Counted from the first letter of the stretch, positions 1 to 6,599 are shown. The stretch is 6,648 nt of DNA from JADHUC01 sp964617665 (GCA_964617665.1 CAZUAH010000703.1:1-6648), one strand, 5' to 3'. Notes: generated from the sequence alone by a model not told the origin. A program made the numbers and translations.

Positions 1-1323
1 AAGGTCCTGGAAGAGGTGACGAACCTGGAAAGGCTCGGCGTCAAGACGATCGTGTTCTGCGACGACAATTTCATCGGAAACGTTCGCTACGCCAAAGAGC
101 TGCTCCGAGAGCTAATTTCGCTGAACAGCTCGTTCCGCCGCCCCCTGGGCTTCGGCAGCGAAATGAGCATCAACGTAGCCAAAGACGATGAGTTGCTGGA
201 ACTGCTGGCCGACGCCAACTTTCGCGAGGTGTTCATCGGAATCGAATCGACCAACAAGGAGAGCCTGAAAGAGACACACAAGCTCCAGAACGCACGCACA
301 GATATCACGGAGGACATCAAAAAGGTTCAATCCTACGGATTGCCGGTACGCGGCTCGTTGATCGTCGGTTTCGATCACGACGGCAAGGAGATCTTCGACC
401 AACATTTTCGATTCGCACAGGAATCGTGTGTCACGGTTCCCTCGATTCGGGTCCTAATGGCACCTCCGGGCACGAGGCTTTGGAAGCGGATGGCTAAGGA
501 AGGGCGTTTGTTGAAGACGAATACCAACGGTCGTTACTTCGGGAATCCCGGCACGACGAACCTCGTCCCCAAAGGGTTGACTCGCTGGGAACTGCATTCC
601 GGTTTTCTAGATTTGCGAGACAAGCTGTACGACTGGGGCAACTTCGCGGCTCGCATCAAAGGATTCGTCGCCGGCATCAAGCGGCCGCCAAACGTCGCCA
701 AGGAGCGTCGCGACTGGAAACTCGACCTGCAATTCACCTGTTTCTTCTATTCCTCTTTGGTCGACAGACAAACGCGACCCGTCATTCGCGACATCATCCG
801 GTATACGCGGAAACACGCGCCATTCATGGTGTCGAGGGTGAAGAGAGCGGTCCTCCGTCACTTTGGCTACGTCTACGTCAGTAAGAACGAATTGCGCGAT
901 GTCGTTCAAGAACAGATCGAACTCGAAAGATCTGGCGAACTCGAATTCGAGACCGAACAGTACAAGCCGATCGTTCCGGACAGCTTCAGAGATTCGTATC
1001 GTAACGTTTTCCCAGAAGTCCACGCTCGGGTTTCTCAGGACCTGGGCGATGACGGTCGCACGAATGAGGTTCTGGTGGAGATCTTCACGGAGTTCCTCAA
1101 AAGAAGCGCACCTGAGATCGACTCCTTTTCCGCGCAACACAGAAACCAGCTTATGGAGGTCGCCCAGCAGACGATCGCCGCAAACGGGAACGGACACAAA
1201 CCGCAGTCTTCACCGCCATCAAATGAGAAAGCGACCGTGTCCGGCCGGAATGGCAAAAACCTGGCTGACGAGATTCTCAAGGCAGTCGAGCAGGAGCTAC
1301 TGGTCGCGGCGTCCCGGGCTTGA
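1..1323 (+). CDS. B12-binding-type radical SAM protein with DUF4070-like C-terminus (5' truncated)
   Basis: The reading frame is open to base 1, so the window holds 440 residues of the C-terminal part. The cobalamin-binding domain and the radical SAM CxxxCxxC motif would lie upstream and cannot be checked here. What is visible fits the second half of a radical SAM barrel: FCDDNFIGN near residues 19-27, the GIES strand near 80-83, a GFDHD segment near 123-127, and APPGTRL followed by EGRL near 154-169. That last pattern is typical of the group containing the hopanoid methylases HpnP and HpnR. A DUF4070-like helical region follows (about 175-330), then a hydrophilic, probably disordered tail. 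Known members often methylate unactivated carbons or carry out other radical chemistry on lipids and natural products. The substrate cannot be deduced. The next gene, another SAM-dependent enzyme, starts 37 bases downstream. The GTG at 16 is an internal codon, not a real start. The family call is firm; the function is open. Confidence 0.85.
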   Translation, partial: KVLEEVTNLERLGVKTIVFCDDNFIGNVRYAKELLRELISLNSSFRRPLGFGSEMSINVAKDDELLELLADANFREVFIGIESTNKESLKETHKLQNARTDITEDIKKVQSYGLPVRGSLIVGFDHDGKEIFDQHFRFAQESCVTVPSIRVLMAPPGTRLWKRMAKEGRLLKTNTNGRYFGNPGTTNLVPKGLTRWELHSGFLDLRDKLYDWGNFAARIKGFVAGIKRPPNVAKERRDWKLDLQFTCFFYSSLVDRQTRPVIRDIIRYTRKHAPFMVSRVKRAVLRHFGYVYVSKNELRDVVQEQIELERSGELEFETEQYKPIVPDSFRDSYRNVFPEVHARVSQDLGDDGRTNEVLVEIFTEFLKRSAPEIDSFSAQHRNQLMEVAQQTIAANGNGHKPQSSPPSNEKATVSGRNGKNLADEILKAVEQELLVAASRA

Positions 1324-1360
1324 TCGAATTCTCCAGCCTCGCTACCAACGAGGATAGACA

Positions 1361-2149
1361 ATGCAACAGACCGTCATAGCACACTACGATTCGCTGCTCT
1401 TCTCTCAGATTGTAGATGACTACACTGACCGAAGCGGATTTGCGAACTTCGGTTTCTGGGATCAGCATGCGACCAACGCGAGAGAGGCCAGTTGTAGGCT
1501 CGTCGAGAACCTACTGGCGTTCATTCCGCGGAAGACCGGCACCATCCTTGACGTGGCTTGTGGTAGAGGTGCGACCACCAAGTGCCTGCTGGACCACTAC
1601 TCACCAGCCAACGTGACCGCGATCAATATCTCAGCGAAGCAACTGAATGCGGCCCAACGCAACGCCCCGGGCTGCCACTTCGCTGTGATGGACGCCACGA
1701 AGCTCGATTTCGACGATGCGTCCTTTGACAACATTCTGTGTGTGGAAGCGGCATTTCACTTTCAGACGCGAGAGAGGTTCTTCCAGGAGGCCTTGCGAGT
1801 GCTGAAGCCGGGCGGCCGATTGGTCCTGTCCGATGTGTTGATGGAGGATGGTGTCGAACGCCGCCGATCCACGTTCCACGAGGAGAATTACCTGCCGGGA
1901 CTCGACGCGTACGCGGCCCTTGCGCGACGAGTCGGCTTTGCCGATGTTGAAGTCCAGGACGCGACAGAGCGATGCTGGCATGGCCATTTTGAGAACGCCG
2001 TCCGGTTTGCTCACGAAAGACTGCTGACAAAACAGATCGACGCCGAGCAACTGAAAGCGTTTCTCCATCAGACCTACAGACTTGTCGACGATGTGAAATA
2101 CTATGTCCTGGCGTCTTTGAAAAAGAGTTCCCAGAATATTGATGGCTAA
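1361..2149 (+). CDS. class I SAM-dependent methyltransferase
   Basis: This 262-residue protein has the normal length and layout of a small-molecule methyltransferase of the UbiE/sterol-methyltransferase-like group. The SAM-binding motif I is ILDVACGRGATT at about residues 62-73. An acidic residue of the next strand region follows (MDAT near 110-113). CVEAAFHF near 127-134 and VLKPGGRLVLSD near 147-158 match motifs II and III. An N-terminal FANFGFWD segment (27-34) and a helical C-terminal cap (about 165-255) probably shape the acceptor pocket. It should be cytoplasmic, as there is no signal peptide or membrane span. The ATG start is backed by GAGGA at 1350-1354, six bases upstream. It lies between a radical SAM enzyme and a paired-cysteine protein, which suggests it modifies the same product. 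Whether it acts on O, N or C is not readable. The family call is firm and the substrate unknown. Confidence 0.88.
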   Translation: MQQTVIAHYDSLLFSQIVDDYTDRSGFANFGFWDQHATNAREASCRLVENLLAFIPRKTGTILDVACGRGATTKCLLDHYSPANVTAINISAKQLNAAQRNAPGCHFAVMDATKLDFDDASFDNILCVEAAFHFQTRERFFQEALRVLKPGGRLVLSDVLMEDGVERRRSTFHEENYLPGLDAYAALARRVGFADVEVQDATERCWHGHFENAVRFAHERLLTKQIDAEQLKAFLHQTYRLVDDVKYYVLASLKKSSQNIDG

Positions 2150-2178
2150 ACAACGCTGTGGTAACCGCAGTTGGACTC

Positions 2179-2183
2179 AGGAG
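2179..2183 (+). promoter_or_regulatory. ribosome binding site deciding a GTG start at 2191
   Basis: AGGAG sits seven bases before the GTG at 2191. The in-frame GTG at 2158 has no comparable site upstream and would add eleven unremarkable residues, so 2191 is preferred. Confidence 0.7.
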
Positions 2184-2190
2184 AACACTA

Positions 2191-2916
2191 GTGCCAAAAC
2201 TTGAGGAAACGGAAGGTCTGAAACGGAAGATCCGCCGAGACGGCGACATGGCCGAGATGAGCCAGTCCACTTGGTCGCTGATCGCGGAACTGATCCAAGG
2301 CGGGGAAGTCAAGGAAGCGTTGGACTTCATGGACTACGAAGTCCATCGCAACAAAATGATCCACGACCTGTTGGTGCAGTTCATCCAGGAATTGTTCACA
2401 GAAATCGCCGCTGGAGGCGAGGAGAATGTTGAAAAGTTCTGGCGAAAGATCGTCGAGCCCCTGATGCGGAAGGCCCTGACTCGCGATTTCACACCGGAGG
2501 AGGCCCTCCAAGTGGACGCCGAATTGCAGCGGAACCACTTCGGCGAATTCACCGTTGTGGAAGAGCCCGACCGATACGTGATGACCTGCGACCCGTGTGG
2601 CGCCGGCGGTAGAATGAGGCGGATGCGGTGTCCTCAATCGGAAGACGAGCCGACTCTCTGGCCGTGGCCGCGAGAAGTGGGCGCTACGCAGGAGGCGTAC
2701 CCTTGGTCGTGGGGCAGAACAGGCATCCCCTACTACTGCGTCCATTGCACGCTGATGTGGGAGATACTCTCCACCGAAATACTCGGATACCCGATACGAA
2801 TCCATGAGCTTGGGGAGAAGCCCGAGGATCCTTGTGTGCATTTGTACTACAAGAAGCCCGAGTTGATCCCAGAGAAGTACTACACGCGGATCGGCAAGAC
2901 CAAGAAGATCAAATAG
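2191..2916 (+). CDS. uncharacterised paired-cysteine protein, possibly metal-binding
   Basis: I do not recognise this 241-residue protein as a named family. It has a charged, helical N-terminal half (about residues 25-110) and a C-terminal half rich in Cys, His, Trp and Tyr. Conspicuous motifs are CDPCGAGGRMRR at 133-144, a PWSWGRTGIPYYCVHC segment ending in a second CxxC at 183-186, C147, and CVH at 215-217. Two CxxC pairs about 50 residues apart could bind zinc or an Fe-S cluster, or act in thiol chemistry. The glycine/arginine run after the first pair resembles an anion- or nucleotide-binding turn, but that is a guess. No signal peptide or membrane span is visible, so it is probably cytoplasmic. 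The GTG start has a good AGGAG site. It lies 41 bases after the methyltransferase and 15 before the lipoprotein gene, consistent with one operon. It may be an accessory or redox partner of the two SAM-using enzymes (inference only). Confidence 0.75.
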   Translation: MPKLEETEGLKRKIRRDGDMAEMSQSTWSLIAELIQGGEVKEALDFMDYEVHRNKMIHDLLVQFIQELFTEIAAGGEENVEKFWRKIVEPLMRKALTRDFTPEEALQVDAELQRNHFGEFTVVEEPDRYVMTCDPCGAGGRMRRMRCPQSEDEPTLWPWPREVGATQEAYPWSWGRTGIPYYCVHCTLMWEILSTEILGYPIRIHELGEKPEDPCVHLYYKKPELIPEKYYTRIGKTKKIK

Positions 2917-2918
2917 TC

Positions 2919-2923
2919 GGGAG
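2919..2923 (+). promoter_or_regulatory. ribosome binding site favouring the ATG at 2932
   Basis: GGGAG lies eight bases before the ATG at 2932 but only two bases before the alternative GTG at 2926. The ATG is therefore the better start. Confidence 0.6.
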
Positions 2924-2931
2924 ACGTGGGA

Positions 2932-3963
2932 ATGAAGTGGATTTGTGGTGTTCGGCTTAGCCGGATGCTTGTTTTTGTCGTGCCTCTGACTCTCGCTTTA
3001 TTGTTACTGGCGAGTTGCGACGCCGCGCAAGACGCGGATGCACGGAAACGCCGCGTCCAAGCACTCTACGACTATCACGAACGGGCATCTCTCCAGAAGG
3101 GATGGCAGCGAATCACCACTACCGTGAATGATTCGAAGAGGAAGCTTCTATGGAAGGGCCCCACGCCAACTTGGACCAACGGGGCGATCATCGCGTTGCA
3201 TGGCGGCGGAGGCACCTGTTCGAACTACTCGAGCAATATCGTTTTGGGCAAGCCCATGGTAGAGTTCGGCGAGTTGGCGATCGCGGAAGGGTTCGCCGTC
3301 TTCTCGCTGGAGTCCACGGGCGGGCTAGTCACCGATCCGAAGGGACATTCCGCCGGCAAACGATGGGATTGTTTGGCGCTGGCCGATAGGCCCAACATCG
3401 ACTTGCCATTCATCGAAGCCGTGATCACCGACGTTATTCCTCGTCTGCGGCCCGAAAACAGCGCGAAGGACATGTTCGTCACAGGTATCTCCAACGGAGG
3501 CTTCATGACGATTCTGGCTGCAACGCACTACCCGGACAAGATCAGCGCTTTTGCACCGGTTTCGGCCGGAGATCCTTACGGAACTTACATGCAATGCGAC
3601 ATCAACGTCGACACGCGTCCGAACGCGCCGGGCGTATTCCGCGACTTGGAAACCAATCGACTGGTTTCGGAACCCGATGCGGCCAAGGCGAGCGTGTGTG
3701 CCCACGAAAGGCAATGGCCAGCCACCGACAATGTCAAGAACCCCGTTTTCAAGCAGTTTCATCACCAACACGATGGTGTTTGCGACATTTCGTGCATGGA
3801 GAAAGCGCAACGACTTCTCGTGCAGCAGGGGTACGAGACCGAAGGGCCCTTCATTCTCAGAGAGCCCGCGAGGCGACGAATCTGGAACCATTTCTGGATG
3901 ACCGAATACAACGCCCCGATGATCGAGTTTTTCAAGAAACACGTAACCGACAGGCAACAGTAA
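2932..3963 (+). CDS. lipoprotein alpha/beta hydrolase, PHB-depolymerase/feruloyl-esterase-like
   Basis: This 343-residue protein opens with a lipoprotein signal peptide: basic residues, a hydrophobic stretch (about 12-26) and the lipobox LASC with Cys29 as the expected lipidation site. The mature part has an alpha/beta hydrolase layout. HGGGG at 90-94 fits an oxyanion-hole loop and GISNGG (Ser187) is the GxSxG nucleophile elbow. Asp281 or Asp285 (HDGVCD) and His320 (WNHFW) are plausible triad members. Overall it resembles the polyhydroxybutyrate-depolymerase and feruloyl-esterase families (LpqC-like). Six further cysteines (96, 147, 222, 256, 284, 288) could form disulfides, consistent with an extracytoplasmic location. 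The expected reaction is ester hydrolysis, but the substrate is unknown. An export-directed hydrolase inside an otherwise cytoplasmic biosynthetic operon may trim or release a product. Asp at +2 would favour inner-membrane retention under the E. coli rule, if that rule applies here. Starting at GTG 2926 would add two residues. Confidence 0.82.
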   Translation: MKWICGVRLSRMLVFVVPLTLALLLLASCDAAQDADARKRRVQALYDYHERASLQKGWQRITTTVNDSKRKLLWKGPTPTWTNGAIIALHGGGGTCSNYSSNIVLGKPMVEFGELAIAEGFAVFSLESTGGLVTDPKGHSAGKRWDCLALADRPNIDLPFIEAVITDVIPRLRPENSAKDMFVTGISNGGFMTILAATHYPDKISAFAPVSAGDPYGTYMQCDINVDTRPNAPGVFRDLETNRLVSEPDAAKASVCAHERQWPATDNVKNPVFKQFHHQHDGVCDISCMEKAQRLLVQQGYETEGPFILREPARRRIWNHFWMTEYNAPMIEFFKKHVTDRQQ

Positions 3964-3974
3964 CGGCCTCCAAG

Positions 3975-5012
3975 ATGGATTTTGAACACTTCATTCCACG
4001 AATCCGCGAAATCGGTAGCGGCGCGCTTGCCCGGCTGGATGTTGCCCAAGCGTATGCAAGAGACGGCCGATACGATCAAGCTCGTGTCGAGTGCGAGGCG
4101 GCATTGCGGCTCGATCCCAGTCTCGGGCTTGCTCATTTGTTGGTGGCCTGGATCGACATGATGGAAGGGAATCATGCAGAAGCCGCCGAATCGTGCCGCG
4201 CCGCGCTCGCCGATGACCCTGAACTGACCAAAGCCCACATGATTCTGTCGCACGTCCATTTCGAACAAGGCAACATCGGCGATGCGATCCATGCTTGCCA
4301 GAGGGCCGTCGAGACGGATGGGAAGGACCCATTTCCGTGTCAGGTTCTTGGTGACCTATACGTGAACCAAGGGCAATTCGACGGGGCAATCGCAGCGTAC
4401 CGCGAGGCGCTAGAGATCAACCCGCAGTTGGCCGCAGCAAGGTACAAGCTTGCTGCAGTCCTGCGCGAGCAAGGAAGCGAGAAGAAAGCGCTGGCGGAAG
4501 TCGAGACGGCTCTACGTTTCGATCCGACGATGCCCCGTTCCCACATGCTGCTGGGAGATATCTACTACGCAAGACACGACTACGAGGCCGCTATTGCAGA
4601 ATACTGGCAGGCAGCGGAATTGAATCCGCTGTTATGGGAGGCGCATCATCGACTGGCCACGGCCTACTTCAAAATGAAGCAGCTCCCGGCGGCAATTTGT
4701 TCGTGCCGCGCGGCATTGACCGAAAACCCGAAGGCGGCCGAGTGTCACCAGTTGCTCGGCGAAATCTACTACGAACTGAATCGCCACGAAGAGGCAGTTG
4801 CCGAGTACCGAGCGGCGCTGCTTCACAACAGCCGTCTGCCAATGGCGCACTGCAAACTGGCACTCATCCTTGAGCATCAGGGCGAGAGGGACGAAGCCAT
4901 CAGCCAACTTCAGAAGGCAGAGGAACTGGACCTCGAATTGGCTCCACGGCTGAAAACGAATGACATCTTCGCGCCACTCTGGGATTTGGTGAGCGATACG
5001 GCGAAGCCGTAG
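3975..5012 (+). CDS. TPR repeat protein with nine uninterrupted repeats
   Basis: The 345 residues are almost entirely tetratricopeptide repeats. Starting at residue 17, nine consecutive 34-residue units fit without insertion or deletion (17-50, 51-84 and so on to 289-322). The usual small/large pattern is visible, for example GDLYVNQGQFDGAIAAYREAL and LGEIYYELNRHEEAVAEY with Pro near the unit ends. A short N-terminal helix and a C-terminal tail flank them. There is no signal peptide, membrane span or enzymatic domain, so it is probably a cytoplasmic protein-binding scaffold with a superhelical groove. The frame stays open upstream to 3594, but that part overlaps the hydrolase gene and shows no TPR pattern, so ATG 3975 is chosen. 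It lies 11 bases after the previous stop and lacks a clear ribosome site, so translation probably depends on coupling. Partners are unknown. They could be enzymes of this locus. Confidence 0.87.
   Translation: MDFEHFIPRIREIGSGALARLDVAQAYARDGRYDQARVECEAALRLDPSLGLAHLLVAWIDMMEGNHAEAAESCRAALADDPELTKAHMILSHVHFEQGNIGDAIHACQRAVETDGKDPFPCQVLGDLYVNQGQFDGAIAAYREALEINPQLAAARYKLAAVLREQGSEKKALAEVETALRFDPTMPRSHMLLGDIYYARHDYEAAIAEYWQAAELNPLLWEAHHRLATAYFKMKQLPAAICSCRAALTENPKAAECHQLLGEIYYELNRHEEAVAEYRAALLHNSRLPMAHCKLALILEHQGERDEAISQLQKAEELDLELAPRLKTNDIFAPLWDLVSDTAKP
4997..5011. other. perfect inverted repeat at the convergent gene ends
   Basis: TACGGC, GAA, GCCGTA form a 6-base-pair stem with a three-base loop. 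It overlaps the last codons and stop of the TPR gene and lies 16 bases past the stop of the opposing membrane-protein gene. No T-run follows on either strand, so it is not a standard intrinsic terminator. It could still help end or stabilise the two convergent transcripts, or arise by chance. Confidence 0.35.
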
Positions 5013-5027
5013 ACGATCGGTGCACAC

Positions 5028-6203
5028 TCATGCTTTGCTGCCCGGTAGTAGATCGCGATTCCACCAGCATGCAAACGCCAGGACGAAGATCGCCCCAGGC
5101 AGTTGATACTCGGGCATGACCCACCAGAAGGCAACGAACACCGTAACCGCTATCGCCGCCATCCGATACGCGTAATAGGCCAGACCATAACCTCTAAGCC
5201 AGAATCGCTCACGGTCTGAAAGTGGCCGCGGCGCTACTCTAAATCCGAACCAGGCTTTCGTTTCCTCTCGGGCCCATTTCAGAAGTTGCCATTCGCCTAT
5301 CTTGTCGCACAGCCAGAGGTATGCCGTGCTGTGCTCGAAGAAGATGTTCAAGTGCACGAGCAATCGAAGCAGGCCGGGCACGACGAACAGGAGCCAGAAG
5401 ATCTTTGCCTCTGAAGTTGCCGTCGCCCAGCCAACACAGGCAACGGTACAGAGCGTGGCGGCGGTCCAGAATCCCAGATAGACCATCGTCCGACGCCCGC
5501 GATCGTCCATCAACGCCAACGAATCGCCAACGTCCGTCCGGAAATAGGGGACGACGCCGCCCCACCAAGCGATCCCAAAGCCGCGCACACGTCCGCCAAA
5601 TCGACGGCAGGTCATTCCGACCAACAACGCTTGCATCAGGTTCAACACCAGCAGTCTCGGGGCCACAACCAGTAGCACATACAGCGCCAAAGGAAATGCC
5701 TGGTACATCTGCGCCAAGTCGCCAACCATCTCATCCCAGTGTCGCACTGCGACGTTCGCTGCAAGGCCCCCCAGAACAAGGACCGGGCCGATCCAGACGG
5801 GATGCATGATCCAACCAAAGAGAAGCGCGGCCAAATCGAAACGGAAGTTCAGCTTTGCCGCCGGATCATGCCGCCGAGCTACATCTGGCGAACCCGGCGT
5901 TGAACCGTTCGTTGCAGCGGAGTTGTGGTGCGAATCGGCCTCATCGTCGAGCAAGCGGAGTTGTCGAAGGTTTTCGATAAACTCTCGGATGTGGCGTTTG
6001 CGGATTGTCCGCCCGACGACGGCTTGAAAGGCATCCCCCACTTCATCCAGCGTCTTGTCCTGTTCGAGCAACTGCAGAAGACACCGATCCTCCGCGCCCA
6101 GCGCATAACTGTTTCCCGTTCGCCGGTCGACCAACAGAGTGCGACGCGGGTCGCAGGGAAGGACCTCTACTTCTGAGTGCAGGAGCCGAGAACGGTTCTG
6201 CAT
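5028..6203 (-). CDS. PqqD-like domain fused to degenerate M50-type membrane protein
   Basis: This 391-residue protein starts with a PqqD-like (RRE-type) domain at about residues 8-88: LLVDRRTGNSYALG, then a helix with TLDEV, then FIENLRQLRLLDD. A low-complexity linker (about 88-117) follows, then a membrane body with hydrophobic segments near 124-152, 170-197, 205-221, 240-262, 268-289, 343-362 and 368-381. The body resembles M50 zinc metalloproteases of the large PqqD/HlyD-associated type: TCRRFGGRVRGFG at 198-210, VPYFRTDVGDSLAL at 218-231, and LSDRERFWLRGYG plus YAYR at 328-347. However, the position where HEXXH is expected reads QALLV (191-195), and the region expected to carry the second Asp ligand reads NIFFEHSTAY (286-295). 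Proteolysis is therefore unlikely, and a binding, scaffolding or transport role is more probable. The ATG lies two bases after the ACP stop, so translation is probably coupled. Family assignment rests on my motif alignment. Confidence 0.75.
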   Translation of the reverse strand: MQNRSRLLHSEVEVLPCDPRRTLLVDRRTGNSYALGAEDRCLLQLLEQDKTLDEVGDAFQAVVGRTIRKRHIREFIENLRQLRLLDDEADSHHNSAATNGSTPGSPDVARRHDPAAKLNFRFDLAALLFGWIMHPVWIGPVLVLGGLAANVAVRHWDEMVGDLAQMYQAFPLALYVLLVVAPRLLVLNLMQALLVGMTCRRFGGRVRGFGIAWWGGVVPYFRTDVGDSLALMDDRGRRTMVYLGFWTAATLCTVACVGWATATSEAKIFWLLFVVPGLLRLLVHLNIFFEHSTAYLWLCDKIGEWQLLKWAREETKAWFGFRVAPRPLSDRERFWLRGYGLAYYAYRMAAIAVTVFVAFWWVMPEYQLPGAIFVLAFACWWNRDLLPGSKA

Positions 6204-6205
6204 AC

Positions 6206-6514
6206 TTAGGGGCCTGTTTTGTCGAGATGTCGGTACAGGAAGTCGACAGCGTCGCTCAGGACCACTTCATCCACGTAACGGCCGTCCTTCATCAACAGCT
6301 TTTCGAAGGGCAATGTAGACCGCTGATAGTGTTGCTCGATGGCCACAACGAACTGAACCACGTCGATAGACTCGAATTCCAGGTCGCGGATCAAACGAGT
6401 GTTCGGGCCGATGGCGTCATCGCCGTCCCGATCCCAATCGCGCGTCATGTCGTCCACGATCGCCACCAGATCATTCTGGATCGTCCTCCGACTAATTCGA
6501 CCATTGCCGCTCAT
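6206..6514 (-). CDS. acyl carrier protein
   Basis: This 102-residue protein is slightly longer than a typical 75-90 residue acyl carrier protein. After a short N-terminal extension it has the three-helix ACP pattern. The centre reads RDLEFESIDVVQF (residues 43-55), where Ser49 is the expected phosphopantetheine attachment site. ESID replaces the common DSLD/DSLE, a variant seen in specialised carrier proteins. The following IEQHYQRSTLPFEKLL and DGRYVDEVVLSDAVDFLYRHL fit helices two to four. It should carry acyl or polyketide-type intermediates as thioesters in the cytoplasm. No fatty-acid synthesis genes are visible beside it, so it is probably a dedicated carrier rather than the housekeeping AcpP. 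AAGGGTG ends six bases before the ATG, a usable ribosome site. It is the first gene of a two-gene operon with the PqqD/M50-like membrane protein. Confidence 0.88.
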   Translation of the reverse strand: MSGNGRISRRTIQNDLVAIVDDMTRDWDRDGDDAIGPNTRLIRDLEFESIDVVQFVVAIEQHYQRSTLPFEKLLMKDGRYVDEVVLSDAVDFLYRHLDKTGP

Positions 6515-6518
6515 GAAT

Positions 6519-6525
6519 CACCCTT
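6519..6525 (-). promoter_or_regulatory. ribosome binding site of the acyl carrier protein gene
   Basis: On the - strand AAGGGTG precedes the ATG at 6514. The G-run is about six bases from the start codon and partly matches the AAGGAGG consensus. Confidence 0.5.
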
Positions 6526-6554
6526 GGAACAAAGAACTCGAGGGGCCTACTTCG

Positions 6555-6582
6555 AGTCTAATTGCGAGGTTGTATCTGTCAA
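6555..6582 (-). promoter_or_regulatory. predicted sigma70-type promoter of the ACP operon
   Basis: On the - strand a perfect TTGACA (6582-6577) is followed after 16 bases by TAGACT (6560-6555), four of six matches to the -10 consensus. Transcription would start near 6548, leaving a leader of about 33 bases before the ATG at 6514. A perfect -35 in the only sizeable non-coding stretch, correctly oriented, makes this credible. If the organism uses a different -35/-10 preference the match may be chance. Confidence 0.5.
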
Positions 6583-6585
6583 AAG

Positions 6586-6599
6586 CAGCGGTTTCGCTG
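6586..6599. repeat. small inverted repeat beside the predicted -35 box
   Basis: CAGCG and CGCTG flank the four bases GTTT, immediately upstream of the predicted -35 element of the ACP operon. It could be half of an operator or a chance palindrome. The arms are only five bases, so little weight should be placed on it. Confidence 0.2.

Noticed and set aside
607..1197. 196-codon reading frame on the - strand
   Set aside because: It lies wholly inside the radical SAM gene, which has clear family motifs in the + frame; the translated - frame shows no recognisable domain.
2158..2190. earlier GTG start for the paired-cysteine protein
   Set aside because: No ribosome site precedes it, whereas AGGAG is well placed for the GTG at 2191.
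1623..2330. 235-codon reading frame on the - strand
   Set aside because: It covers most of the methyltransferase gene and runs across the next gene start; composition is Ser/Arg-rich with no domain, typical of an antisense shadow.
3594..3974. upstream extension of the TPR reading frame by 127 codons
   Set aside because: It overlaps the hydrolase gene in another frame and has no TPR pattern; the first repeat begins 16 residues after the ATG at 3975.
4997..5011. intrinsic terminator
   Set aside because: The stem is perfect but short and no T-run follows on either strand.
5321..5809. 162-codon Arg/Ser/Pro-rich frame on the + strand
   Set aside because: It is antisense to the PqqD/M50-like gene, has a biased composition and no motif.
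5028..6203. active site-2 (M50) metalloprotease
   Set aside because: No HEXXH occurs anywhere in the protein; the matching position is QALLV.
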